This document shows positions 34,832-42,861 of a DNA stretch of 64,000 bases, piece after piece. Each line of letters opens with the position of its first letter. The stretch's first letter is position 1. The stretch is from Cycloclasticus sp. symbiont of Bathymodiolus heckerae. GTDB taxonomy: Bacteria; Pseudomonadota; Gammaproteobacteria; Methylococcales; Cycloclasticaceae. The position numbers were made by a program, and so were the translations under genes. The notes under the pieces were generated by a model. That model was given only the letters and a program-made list of their open reading frames with translations, had not been told where the DNA came from and made no database searches. The stretch lies in contig LWTL01000115.1 in the NCBI GenBank assembly GCA_002101235.1, positions 18,559-82,558 on the forward strand, read 5' to 3'.

Positions 34832-35263
34832 ATGCATAAAATTGAACGCAGTGCGTTAGTTAGACATTCAGCAGAAGAGATGTTTCATCTTGTGAATGAT
34901 GTTGCATCCTATCCTGAATTTTTAAAGTGGTGCAGAAGCAGTAAAGTATTGAGTTCGACAAAAGAAGGTATGACGGCAGAGCTTGAAATTGCATGGAAGG
35001 TTTTGCACAAAGTTTTTAGTACGCAAAATAAACTGGTAGAAGGTAAAAGTATCCGACTTGAACTGCTTGATGGGCCTTTTGAATCAATGGAGGGCGAGTG
35101 GCATTTTAAACATTTGCGTGACGATGCCTGTAAAATCACGATGGAAATTGATTTCACTTTTAAAAGCTCAGTGAGCAATTTTGTTTTTTCAGCTATTTTT
35201 AGTCAAATATGTGGTTCATTAATGGACTCTTTTATTAAACGAGCAGATGAGATTTATGGGTAA
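34832..35263 (+). CDS. ratA: RatA family (START/COQ10-like) protein
   Basis: A 143-residue START-domain protein. MHKIERSALVRHSAEEMFHLVNDV and YPEFLKWC are the family opening; GPFESMEGEWHFK follows in the middle. In E. coli RatA was described as blocking 70S formation, whereas related proteins bind ubiquinone (Coq10), so the toxin name may not describe its role. It lies just after the SNF transporter and overlaps ratB. Confidence 0.9.
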   Translation: MHKIERSALVRHSAEEMFHLVNDVASYPEFLKWCRSSKVLSSTKEGMTAELEIAWKVLHKVFSTQNKLVEGKSIRLELLDGPFESMEGEWHFKHLRDDACKITMEIDFTFKSSVSNFVFSAIFSQICGSLMDSFIKRADEIYG

Positions 35264-35564
35264 TGTAGAAGTTGCATATGCAACGCCAGAAAAACAGTTA
35301 ATTTTAGTCATTCCTTATGAAGATGAGTTGACGGCCGAATTGGCGATTGAACGCTCAGGAATGTTGACGCGTTTTCCAGATATTGAATTAGAAAACAGTA
35401 CAGTGGGTATTTTTAGTAAACCGTGTAAGTTAGATACCCCATTGCGTGCAGGTGACCGCGTGGAAATTTACCGTCCTTTGATAGCAGATCCCAAAGAAGT
35501 TAGGCGTAAGCGAGCTGAGGCAGGGAAAGTCACCAAAAAAGGTGCACGTTCAGCTAATGGCTAA
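35256..35564 (+). CDS. ratB: RnfH family protein RatB
   Basis: Ubiquitin-like beta-grasp protein of unknown role, almost always next to ratA. EVAYATPEKQLILVIPYEDELT and LRAGDRVEIYRPLIADPKEVRRKRAE are family features. ATG 35256 gives the normal N terminus (MGNVEVAY); the track starts three codons earlier. It overlaps ratA by 8 bases, so translation is coupled. About 102 residues. Confidence 0.9.
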   Translation: MGNVEVAYATPEKQLILVIPYEDELTAELAIERSGMLTRFPDIELENSTVGIFSKPCKLDTPLRAGDRVEIYRPLIADPKEVRRKRAEAGKVTKKGARSANG

Positions 35565-35570
35565 TATGGC

Positions 35571-35598
35571 TTGAAATACCCAAAAAATAGCTTATATT
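35571..35598 (+). promoter_or_regulatory. Promoter for leuA leader
   Basis: TTGAAA (35571) and TATATT (35593) at 16-base spacing. Transcription would start near 35605, at or just before the leader ORF ATG at 35606. Confidence 0.5.
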
Positions 35599-35605
35599 AA
35601 TACGT

Positions 35606-35725
35606 ATGAATTTCAATGAAGACACTGCCATTTCTACTATCATGTTAAGTGATGTGTCTTTATGTTCATTGGTACCGCAAGATATTCTCCTGCTAAACCT
35701 TCCTCGACTGCCGCTGCGCGGCTAG
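35606..35725 (+). CDS. leuL: Leucine-rich leader peptide upstream of leuA
   Basis: A 39-codon ORF in the 243-base gap before leuA. Its C-terminal part reads DILLLNLPRLPLRG and stop: six leucines in ten codons (CTC CTG CTA .. CTT .. CTG . CTG). This is the expected design of a leucine attenuator peptide in front of a leucine biosynthesis gene. The translation start is unclear: ATG 35606 would be near-leaderless, and ATG 35642 also lies in frame; neither has a good ribosome site. The stop codon lies in the apical part of the hairpin at 35700-35747. Confidence 0.5.
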   Translation: MNFNEDTAISTIMLSDVSLCSLVPQDILLLNLPRLPLRG

Positions 35726-35747
35726 TGAAAATGCCTGGCGAGGTGAA
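35700..35747 (+). promoter_or_regulatory. Leader hairpin over Leu codons
   Basis: TTCCTCG (35700) pairs with CGAGGTGAA (35739) with one bulge, enclosing a GCCGC/GCGGC stem. The leader's last leucine codons lie in its 5' half, so ribosome position would change this fold. No T-run follows, so any attenuation would be Rho-dependent or translational. Confidence 0.4.
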
Positions 35748-35775
35748 ACGTAATTACCTATTAAGAGTTAAGAAA

Positions 35776-35793
35776 TGTCATAAATTTATGACA
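35776..35793 (+). promoter_or_regulatory. 18-base palindrome before leuA ribosome site
   Basis: TGTCATAAATTTATGACA is a perfect palindrome, placed 1 base before the leuA Shine-Dalgarno GTGGAG. It could be a protein operator or an RNA hairpin that affects leuA translation. Confidence 0.45.
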
Positions 35794-35807
35794 CGTGGAG
35801 TATAGAA

Positions 35808-37364
35808 ATGAGTAAAGAAAAATTAATAATTTTTGATACGACCTTACGCGATGGCGAGCAAAGCCCCGGCGCGTCAATGACGGCTGAAGAAAAGTTACGT
35901 ATTGCTAAAGCCTTAGAGAAAATGAAGGTTGATATTATTGAAGCGGGTTTTCCGATTTCAAGTGAAGGCGACTTTTTAGCTGTTCAAGGCATTGCGCGAG
36001 AAATAAAAGACAGCGTTGTGTGTGGTTTGGCACGTGCAGGTGCGTTAGATATTAATAGAGCGGGCGAAGCGCTTAAGGATGCCAATAATGCATCACGTAT
36101 TCATACGTTTATTGCTACATCGCCCTTACACATGCGCGATAAACTGCAGATGACGCCTGACCAAGTATTTGATCAAGCCGTTAGCGCTGTTAAATTGGCT
36201 AGAAACTTTACCGATAATGTTGAATTTTCACCCGAAGATGCAGGGCGTTCAGACCTAGATTTTTTATGCCGTGTCATTGAGGCGGTGATTAAAGCGGGTG
36301 CAACAACGATTAATATTCCTGATACGGTGGGCTATAACTTGCCGCAGCAATATGGTGAAACCATTCGCCAGTTGATCGAACGAATTCCTAATTCAGGGAA
36401 GGCTATATTTTCAACCCATTGCCATAACGATTTAGGCATGGCAGTTGCCAATTCGCTTGCTGGCGTGATGAACGGCGCAAGACAGGTGGAGTGCTCCATT
36501 AATGGTTTGGGCGAGCGAGCAGGTAATGCCGCGCTTGAAGAGATTGTGATGGCTGTACGCACGCGACAAGATATGTTGCCGTGTGATGTGCATGTGGACT
36601 CAACGCAAATTATGACTTGTTCACGTTTGGTGTCGGGTATTACGGGTTTTGCTGTACAGCCTAATAAAGCGATTGTGGGTGCGAATGCGTTTGCACATGA
36701 ATCTGGCATTCATCAAGACGGTGTTTTAAAGTCCCGTGAAACGTATGAAATTATGCGTGCTGAAGATGTAGGCTTAAGCTCCAACAAGTTAGTGCTTGGC
36801 AAGTTATCAGGTCGTAGTGCGTTTAAAGATCGCTTAGAAACGCTAAATATTAGTATTGATAGCGAAGAAGAGTTAAACAGTGCATTTAGACGTTTTAAAG
36901 ACTTAGCGGATAAAAAGTCTGAAATTTTTGATGAAGATATTCAAGCATTGGTTTCTAACTTTAAAATGGAAGCAAGCTTTGCAGAAGCGATAAAGCTGAT
37001 CTCTATTAAAGCGTGTTCTGAAACGGGCGAAACGCCGCAGGCTAGCATTACTTTATTGATTGATGATGAGGAAAAATCAGCATCATCAGAAGGTGGTGGT
37101 TTGGTGGATGCGACGTTCAAAGCGATTGAAAAGATTATATCGAGTGATGCTGACTTACAAATCTACTCGGTGAGTAATGTAACGAAGGGCACTGATTCAC
37201 TTGGTGAAGTGGCGGTTAGACTTGAAAAAGCAGGTCGTATTGTAAATGGCCAAGGCTCTGATACTGATATTGTTATTGCATCAGCAAAAGCCTATATCAA
37301 TGCGCTTAATCGTTTATTGAGCCCGAGTAAACGAATACATCCTCAAGCGTATGAGGGTGTTTGA
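35808..37364 (+). CDS. leuA: 2-isopropylmalate synthase
   Basis: First committed step of leucine synthesis: joins acetyl-CoA to 2-oxoisovalerate. The catalytic domain begins with [18 protein letters not shown] near residue 6, with metal ligands in [15 protein letters not shown] near 200, and a C-terminal regulatory LeuA dimer domain (residues ~390-518) for leucine feedback. Length 518 is normal (E. coli 523). It is preceded by a leader ORF and followed by a strong terminator, so it is a single-gene transcript, apart from leuBCD. Confidence 0.96.
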   Translation: MSKEKLIIFDTTLRDGEQSPGASMTAEEKLRIAKALEKMKVDIIEAGFPISSEGDFLAVQGIAREIKDSVVCGLARAGALDINRAGEALKDANNASRIHTFIATSPLHMRDKLQMTPDQVFDQAVSAVKLARNFTDNVEFSPEDAGRSDLDFLCRVIEAVIKAGATTINIPDTVGYNLPQQYGETIRQLIERIPNSGKAIFSTHCHNDLGMAVANSLAGVMNGARQVECSINGLGERAGNAALEEIVMAVRTRQDMLPCDVHVDSTQIMTCSRLVSGITGFAVQPNKAIVGANAFAHESGIHQDGVLKSRETYEIMRAEDVGLSSNKLVLGKLSGRSAFKDRLETLNISIDSEEELNSAFRRFKDLADKKSEIFDEDIQALVSNFKMEASFAEAIKLISIKACSETGETPQASITLLIDDEEKSASSEGGGLVDATFKAIEKIISSDADLQIYSVSNVTKGTDSLGEVAVRLEKAGRIVNGQGSDTDIVIASAKAYINALNRLLSPSKRIHPQAYEGV

Positions 37365-37384
37365 TTCTGATTTATAGAATGATT

Positions 37385-37414
37385 AAAAAAGCCCCGTATT
37401 AGCGGGGCTTTTTT
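37385..37414 (+). terminator. Terminator after leuA
   Basis: GCCCCG/CGGGGC stem with a 6-base loop, A6 before and T6 after. The symmetry means it can also end the convergent thioesterase transcript. Confidence 0.93.
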
Positions 37415-37443
37415 ATGCAAGGCTGTTTTTTAATGCTTGTAAC

Positions 37444-37893
37444 TTAACCAATAGGTTCGTTAGCTGAAAGTAGGAAATGGCCCCTAGCAATAGCGATGGG
37501 CTTTTCTGAATCAGCCTGCCATGCTTTTATATTACATAAAGCAACACGGCGGCCTAAACGAATAACATCACAATGAGAGTAGGTTGTTTCTGTAAGTCCT
37601 GGGCGTAAATAATCAATTGAAAAATCAATGACTTTCGGAGTTTTCTTAAGTTCAAAACACCATAAAAGATGGAATAAAGCGGCATTTTCCATAAAGCCGG
37701 CAACTAAGCCTCCATGTAAAGCAGGTAAGGTAGGGTTGCCTATATTGCTTTCCATAAAGGGTAAGGTGGATACAATTTTATCGCCTACTAGGCTTGTTTC
37801 AATACCCATTGATTTAGCATAAGGAATAAGCTGAATCATTCCCTCGTAATCATTAGAGTCTTTAAGCTGCTGAATTGATTGGAGAAGGGTCAT
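37444..37893 (-). CDS. PaaI-type hotdog thioesterase (second of pair)
   Basis: Hotdog-fold acyl-CoA thioesterase-like protein with PTLPALHGGLVAGFMENAALFHLLW, the glycine-rich helix region of the PaaI/YbgC group, and DFSIDYLRPGLTETTYSHCDVIRLGRRVA. The track begins far upstream inside its neighbour; ATG 37893, 1 base after the upstream gene's stop, gives MTLLQSIQQL and 149 residues. It is co-translated with the next entry. Two related thioesterases side by side suggest a duplication or a heteromer. Substrate unknown. Confidence 0.82.
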   Translation of the reverse strand: MTLLQSIQQLKDSNDYEGMIQLIPYAKSMGIETSLVGDKIVSTLPFMESNIGNPTLPALHGGLVAGFMENAALFHLLWCFELKKTPKVIDFSIDYLRPGLTETTYSHCDVIRLGRRVALCNIKAWQADSEKPIAIARGHFLLSANEPIG

Positions 37894-37894
37894 G

Positions 37895-38323
37895 TTAATT
37901 AACGGGGAACTCTTCATTAGAGCGCATAAATGAACCTGTTGCTGTTGCAATAGGTTTGCTCGCATCGTCGGTGTATAAGTTCACGCGAACGAATGCAATG
38001 GTATGAGTAAGGTGATAACAATCAGCGTTAGCATATACGTCGCTTCCTGAACTGGCAGGCTGCATATGATCTATGCGCAAATCAAGGGTTGCCATGGCTC
38101 GATAGTTGTTCTGAGCTTGAAAGATAGCAACACCACATGCGGTGTCGGCTAAGGTTGTTATTGCGCCGCCATGAATATATCCATTAACAGGGTCGCCAAT
38201 AAGTTCTTCATTAAAAGGGAGTTTTAATATAACGGACGTTCTTTCAGAAGATAGAAGTTCTAAATTCAGCTTTTTCGCGTGAGGAGTTTGGTTTATTTTT
38301 TCAAGGTGAGCGTTTGTTACCAT
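37895..38323 (-). CDS. PaaI-type hotdog thioesterase (first of pair)
   Basis: 142-residue hotdog thioesterase. The motif GYIHGGAITTLADTACGVAIF near residue 48 is typical of PaaI-like enzymes, with the Asp as catalytic residue, and LDLRIDHMQPASSGSDVYANADC follows. It lies 3 bases after bamE's stop on the same strand and 1 base before its paralogue. The cellular substrate is unknown; removal of aromatic or medium-chain acyl-CoA is a family-based guess. Confidence 0.85.
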   Translation of the reverse strand: MVTNAHLEKINQTPHAKKLNLELLSSERTSVILKLPFNEELIGDPVNGYIHGGAITTLADTACGVAIFQAQNNYRAMATLDLRIDHMQPASSGSDVYANADCYHLTHTIAFVRVNLYTDDASKPIATATGSFMRSNEEFPVN

Positions 38324-38326
38324 GGG

Positions 38327-38821
38327 TTAATACTTTTCGTCGTACTCAATGCCGACAGCACGTAATGCTTCTTCAAGAATACCTTTTTCTTCTTCGACAT
38401 GTTTTGGTACGTCAACCACTTCAGTATTAATAGCCATAGGCTTAAATTCATTGCTCGGTCTGAAGTTGCCTTTTAAATTAACAAGCTCATTACCATCGAA
38501 AATAACCGTAACGCGTTCTTTCGTATCTTGTTTCCCGCCTTTTTTCAGGTCATAAAAATAGTCCCAACGGTCTTTATGGAACGGATCTATTAGTAGCGGT
38601 GTGCCGAGTATGAATTTCACTTGTCGTTTATCCATGCCGGGGCGAAGCTGATTAATCATTTCTTGGGTTACTAAATTACCTTGGCGAATGTCAATTTTAT
38701 ATACGCCGGGTAAATTGTCAGCGACATTCAACATTTTTTGGTTTAACTCTGCTGTTGTGGTGCAGGCAATAAAAAATTGGCTGCAAATGAGAGTGATTAG
38801 TAAAATGAGAAGCTTTCGCAT
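38327..38821 (-). CDS. bamE: Outer membrane protein assembly factor BamE
   Basis: Lipoprotein of the BAM complex that inserts beta-barrel proteins in the outer membrane. ATG 38821 starts MRKLLILLITLICSQFFIACTT with the lipobox FIAC; the track's 14-residue extension blurs the signal. The domain shows IDIRQGNLVTQEMINQLRPGMDKRQVKFILGTP and DRWDYFYDLKKGG, typical of BamE/SmpA. There is no good ribosome site before either start. Divergent from fur, the usual gammaproteobacterial arrangement. Confidence 0.93.
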   Translation of the reverse strand: MRKLLILLITLICSQFFIACTTTAELNQKMLNVADNLPGVYKIDIRQGNLVTQEMINQLRPGMDKRQVKFILGTPLLIDPFHKDRWDYFYDLKKGGKQDTKERVTVIFDGNELVNLKGNFRPSNEFKPMAINTEVVDVPKHVEEEKGILEEALRAVGIEYDEKY

Positions 38822-38901
38822 TTGGAGGTATCTGTGTATGATTAGTAGGCTGAGATGATACATTATCTTGTCTATTTATCCACCATAAATTTGAGGTCAA
38901 A

Positions 38902-39312
38902 ATGGAGTCAAAAGACATACGAGCAGCTGGGTTAAAGGTGACTTTGCCGCGTTTGAAAATCCTTGATATGTTGGAAAGTAGTGGCAATAGGCATCTATCT
39001 GCTGAAGACTTGTATAAGGCGCTGCTAGATGACGGAGAAGAAATTGGTTTGGCGACGGTGTATCGTGTATTAACTCAGTTTGAAGGCGCAGCTCTAGTCA
39101 ACCGACATCACTTTGAAGGAGGCAACTCAGTATTTGAACTCAGTCAAGGTGAACACCATGATCATATTTTATGCGTTAAATGTGGTCGGGTTGATGAGTT
39201 TTGTGATGAGATTATTGAACAGCGTCAGCGCCTCATTGCGGAAGAGAATGGTTATGAAATGACCGATCACAGTTTGTATATTTACGGCGTTTGTTCGGAG
39301 TGTTCTAAATAG
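38902..39312 (+). CDS. fur: Ferric uptake regulator Fur
   Basis: Fe2+-dependent repressor of iron uptake genes. The winged helix spans LKVTLPRLKILDMLESS to GLATVYRVLTQFEGAALV; the metal site HHDHILCVKCGRVDEFCDE follows, with a second CxxC at the end (YGVCSEC). Length 136 is a little shorter than E. coli's 148. I could not read a convincing Fur box in the 80-base bamE-fur gap. It ends 8 bases inside the convergent recN. Confidence 0.96.
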   Translation: MESKDIRAAGLKVTLPRLKILDMLESSGNRHLSAEDLYKALLDDGEEIGLATVYRVLTQFEGAALVNRHHFEGGNSVFELSQGEHHDHILCVKCGRVDEFCDEIIEQRQRLIAEENGYEMTDHSLYIYGVCSECSK

Positions 39313-40975
39313 CTTTTTCTACCATTTCTTTTGCGTGAGCAAGGGTTGTTTCTGAAATATCAATACCACCTAACATACGGGCTACTTCGTTAACACGGTC
39401 AGTTTTATTGAGCGTTGTTATTTGAGTTTTAGTTTGTTCGTCACTTTTATTTTTGCTAACGAATAAGTGCTGGTGGCCTTGTGAGGCGACCTGAGGTAAA
39501 TGGGTGACGCACAAGACTTGTCGGTTTAATGCAATACTCCGCAAGCACATACCAACTGTCTCAGCCACGCCACCACCAATACCTGCATCCACTTCATCAA
39601 AAACCAGGGTGGGTATGGTGTTGTTCTGACTGGTGACAACCTGTATTGCCAAACTAATTCGAGAGAGTTCACCACCGGAAGCAACTTTTCCAATAGGTAG
39701 AGCAGGCATACCAGGGTTTGTTGTTACTAGAAATGATACGTCATCGAGTCCATTCTTTTTAGGGTTCTCTTGTACTGAATAACCAACTTGAATTTCTAAG
39801 TAACCATCGGGTAAGCCGAGTGTTTTTAGTGTGCTAGTGATTTTGTTGCTAAGTTCTTTTGCGGTTTCTACACGTTGTGCATGTAGTTCTTTTGCCGCTT
39901 CTTCGTATTCATCGATGGCATTAGTTATTTCTTGCTGAATAGCGTTTAAACGCTCGTTACGGTTGTCGAGTAATTCGAGTCGTGATACGAGTTCGTTGTG
40001 CTTTTCAGTGAGTAGGTGTGGTTCGATATGGAGCTTACGGGCAAGCGAGTGCATGGTGCTTAATTGCCTATCGAGCTGAGCCATTTGCTCGGGGTCATCG
40101 TTTTGCTGATCGGTGATATGTCTTAAGTCGCGGCTTGCTTCTTGGATTTGAATAGCAGCTTCTTTGATTTGTTCGGAAACAGATGAAAATTTATCAGATA
40201 AATGGGTGAGTTCTTCTAATTCCTGCGAAACACTGCTTAGTTGACTGTGAATAGCGCGGTTTTCATCTTCGTAAAGTGCACAGATTTGTTTTTCAGCAAT
40301 TTCAATGATTTTACTCATATTGGCTGCTGTCGTATGTTCTTGCACTAACTCATCATAGTTAAGATGAAGAATGTCAGCTTGTTCTAGTTCGTTAATTTGA
40401 TATTTTAGAAGCTGTTTTTCGCTATCGTTATCGTCGTTTCCACCGGTCAGGCTTACGAGTTCGTGGTTCAACTTCTTCCAATCGTTATAACGCTCGTTGC
40501 AATCAACAATAGCAGTTTGGGAAGGTAATGAAGTATCCAGTAATTGGTATTGTTTTTCGGGTTGAAGCAGGTCTAAGTGTGCGTGTTGACCGTGGATGCT
40601 AATGAGGTGCTGAGATAGTTGCTGTAACGTTTTTAAATTAACAACGTGTCCGTTAATAAAAGCTTTTGAGCGACCGTCTGCATTAATGGTGCGACGGATT
40701 AAGCAATCAGAGTCTTCAGCCAGCTCATTTAGGGAGAGCCAACTTTTGGCGTCTGGTGTTTGGCTGATATCAAAATCAAGACTGATGTCCGCCTTATCTG
40801 CGCCGTGCCTTAATAAGTTCGCATCTGCACGTTCGCCCAAACATAGTTTCATTGCGGTGAGTAAAATTGACTTACCTGCGCCGGTTTCGCCGGTTAGGGT
40901 TGTCATGCCTTGCTCTAGTTCGAGGTTTAGTTGCTCAACAACAGCGAGCCCTTTGATATTAATAGATCTGAGCAT
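39305..40975 (-). CDS. recN: DNA repair protein RecN
   Basis: SMC-like ATPase for double-strand break repair. It shows Walker A TLTGETGAGKSILL near residue 32, long coiled-coil arms (about 150-360), the ABC signature VASGGELSRISLAI near 430 and Walker B TLVFDEVDAGIGG near 455. Length 556 is normal. It follows nadK by 4 bases in the same direction. LexA control is usual for recN, but no LexA box was read before nadK. Confidence 0.95.
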   Translation of the reverse strand: MLRSINIKGLAVVEQLNLELEQGMTTLTGETGAGKSILLTAMKLCLGERADANLLRHGADKADISLDFDISQTPDAKSWLSLNELAEDSDCLIRRTINADGRSKAFINGHVVNLKTLQQLSQHLISIHGQHAHLDLLQPEKQYQLLDTSLPSQTAIVDCNERYNDWKKLNHELVSLTGGNDDNDSEKQLLKYQINELEQADILHLNYDELVQEHTTAANMSKIIEIAEKQICALYEDENRAIHSQLSSVSQELEELTHLSDKFSSVSEQIKEAAIQIQEASRDLRHITDQQNDDPEQMAQLDRQLSTMHSLARKLHIEPHLLTEKHNELVSRLELLDNRNERLNAIQQEITNAIDEYEEAAKELHAQRVETAKELSNKITSTLKTLGLPDGYLEIQVGYSVQENPKKNGLDDVSFLVTTNPGMPALPIGKVASGGELSRISLAIQVVTSQNNTIPTLVFDEVDAGIGGGVAETVGMCLRSIALNRQVLCVTHLPQVASQGHQHLFVSKNKSDEQTKTQITTLNKTDRVNEVARMLGGIDISETTLAHAKEMVEKAI

Positions 40976-40979
40976 TGTT

Positions 40980-41864
40980 TTAAGCTTGAGGAGCTCTACT
41001 CCAGCCCAGTTTAACGCGTAAGATATTGAAAAAGTCGTGGTCGGTAGGGTGCAGTAAGCGAATTTTGTTCTCGTAACGCTTAATGCTCACTAAATCGCCC
41101 TCGAGAACGTCAGGAAGAATAACGTTGTCACAAGTAAGTTGTGCTTTGTGCTTGTCCCGTTGACTGAATTTAATCCCCACTTCGCTTTTACCATCAATAA
41201 CAATGGGACGGTTGCTTAAAGTGTGTGGGTTAATAGGCACTAACACTATCGCGTCTAAAGACGGTGACATAAGGGGGCCTCCGCCGGAGAGGGCGTAAGC
41301 TGTTGATCCAGTTGGCGTGGCAATAATGAGCCCATCTGAACGTTGAGAGTTAACAAATTTTTCATCAACGTAGGTTTCAATATCAATTAAACCAGGGGAT
41401 TTTAGCCGATGAATAGCGACCTCGTTAAAGGCAGATTGTTCGTGGATGACAACGTTATTTCGAATAATACGGGTGTTTAAAATAATACGCTCTTCTTCGT
41501 GGTATTTACCTTCAAGAATTTGCTTTATTTTATCGCCCATTTCCTCTGGGGAGATATCAACCAGAAATCCAAGTGTTCCTAAGTTGATACCAATGAGCGG
41601 AACATTTGTGTTAACTAATGCGCGAGCTGCGGAAAGTAAAGTGCCGTCACCACCAATAGACATAATTAAGTCGCAGTGCTCAGCTAAAGATTCTAAGGGA
41701 GTGATTTGCTCGCTGCTTAAAGAGATATGTCGTGCTGTTTCAGGCTCAATATATACCTTAATACCAGCGTTCGTTAGTAGTTTGTATAGGGCTTGAAGAG
41801 GCGCAGAAATATCGTTTGCATCAGGTTTGGAGATAAGCCCTATTCGTTTGAATTGTGTGTTCAT
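40980..41864 (-). CDS. nadK: NAD kinase
   Basis: Phosphorylates NAD+ to NADP+. The signature SIGGDGTLLSAARAL is near residue 63, with NLGTLGFLVDI and TPTGSTAYALSGGGPLMSP following. The start ATG 41864 (MNTQFKRIGL) lies 5 bases after GAGGG and gives 294 residues (E. coli 292); the track's 25-residue extension is rejected. It is divergent from grpE and precedes recN. Confidence 0.95.
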   Translation of the reverse strand: MNTQFKRIGLISKPDANDISAPLQALYKLLTNAGIKVYIEPETARHISLSSEQITPLESLAEHCDLIMSIGGDGTLLSAARALVNTNVPLIGINLGTLGFLVDISPEEMGDKIKQILEGKYHEEERIILNTRIIRNNVVIHEQSAFNEVAIHRLKSPGLIDIETYVDEKFVNSQRSDGLIIATPTGSTAYALSGGGPLMSPSLDAIVLVPINPHTLSNRPIVIDGKSEVGIKFSQRDKHKAQLTCDNVILPDVLEGDLVSIKRYENKIRLLHPTDHDFFNILRVKLGWSRAPQA

Positions 41865-42068
41865 TAATACCCTCAATTTAGACTTCAAAAGTGTACACGA
41901 ACTCAGCTTGCTTGCGCCTAAAATGTAAATATTTTTCATGGCGTATTTATTTGCAAATGATCTCTATTTTTGATGAGCAAATTAAATCATAATGAATCTT
42001 ATATAATTGCTTTCATCTGACAAAGTAATTCAATTAGTTAATGTGACAGCAAAAGTTTTAGGCGAGAC

Positions 42069-42096
42069 CTTGAAAACTTAAGATTTACCACCACTT
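42069..42096 (+). promoter_or_regulatory. Probable sigma-32 promoter for grpE
   Basis: CTTGAAA (42069-42075), 13-base spacer and CACCACTT (42089-42096), five of seven informative positions to CCCCATNT. Same geometry as the stronger dnaK promoter. The rest of the 309-base nadK-grpE gap is AT-rich and shows nothing else I can name. Confidence 0.5.
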
Positions 42097-42173
42097 AGTA
42101 AAGATAATCGTTAGGCATGTGTTTTTGTGTGCCAGTGATAACCATTCAACATACAAAATAATGAGGAAATATT

Positions 42174-42797
42174 ATGGGGTCTGAAGAACAAACAGATCAA
42201 AGCGATGTGGTGCAATCAGCGGCAGATGTGGAAGAAAGTTTAATAGATGAAGTTGTAGATGATGTGTTAGCAGTTGATGAAACCGTTGGAACAGTAGATT
42301 TACAGTCTGCGCTTGATGTGGCAAATGCACGTGCAGATGAAAACTGGGAAAAGGTTTTATTAGCGAAGGCGGATGTTGAGAATATTCGTCGTCGTACGCA
42401 AAAAGACATTGAAAAAGCCCGTCGTTTTTCTGTAGAAAAATTTGCCAAAGATATGCTAGCTGTTGTGGACAGTTTAGAAATGGGGCTTGCAGCGGCCGAA
42501 AATATGTCGGGTGATGTAGCTTCTATTAAAGAAGGCATGGAGCTGACGTATAAGCAGTTGTTGTCGTCTTTAGCAAACTCAGGTGTTGTGCAAGTTAATC
42601 CAGAAGGTGAAAGCTTTAATCCTGATCTTCACCAAGCTATATCGATGGTGCCGAGTGATGAGCATGCCAATAACACGGTGATGCAGGTTTTTCAAAAAGG
42701 TTATACCTTGAACAGTCGCTTAATGCGCCCTGCAATGGTGATTGTGTCGCAATCTTCAGCGCCGGCAGATGCAAAAAAAATTGACGAGCAAGCTTGA
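42174..42797 (+). CDS. grpE: Nucleotide exchange factor GrpE
   Basis: Dimeric exchange factor that releases ADP from DnaK. The acidic N terminus (about residues 1-45), long coiled coil (NARADENWEKVLLAKADVENIRRRTQKDIEKARRF) and C-terminal beta wing (FNPDLHQAISMVP, VFQKGYTLNSRLMRPAMVIVS) are all present. Length 207 (E. coli 197). ATG follows GAGGA. First gene of grpE-dnaK-dnaJ; its stop codon lies inside the dnaK promoter's -35 box. Confidence 0.96.
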   Translation: MGSEEQTDQSDVVQSAADVEESLIDEVVDDVLAVDETVGTVDLQSALDVANARADENWEKVLLAKADVENIRRRTQKDIEKARRFSVEKFAKDMLAVVDSLEMGLAAAENMSGDVASIKEGMELTYKQLLSSLANSGVVQVNPEGESFNPDLHQAISMVPSDEHANNTVMQVFQKGYTLNSRLMRPAMVIVSQSSAPADAKKIDEQA

Positions 42798-42820
42798 AAA
42801 TAGAATTGGCATCCCCATAT
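42793..42820 (+). promoter_or_regulatory. Sigma-32 heat-shock promoter for dnaK
   Basis: CTTGAAA (42793-42799), 13-base spacer, CCCCATAT (42813-42820): an essentially perfect match to the sigma-32 consensus CTTGAAA-N13/14-CCCCATNT. The -35 box contains the grpE stop codon (TGA 42795). Confidence 0.85.
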
Positions 42821-42861
42821 TCTAACTAACAGACAAAATATTAAATTTCGGAGATATTCAA

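Noticed and set aside
34832-35564. RatA-RatB as a genuine toxin-antitoxin module
   Set aside because: Despite the name, the pair is a widely conserved housekeeping set (START-domain and ubiquitin-like proteins) and not a selfish TA locus.
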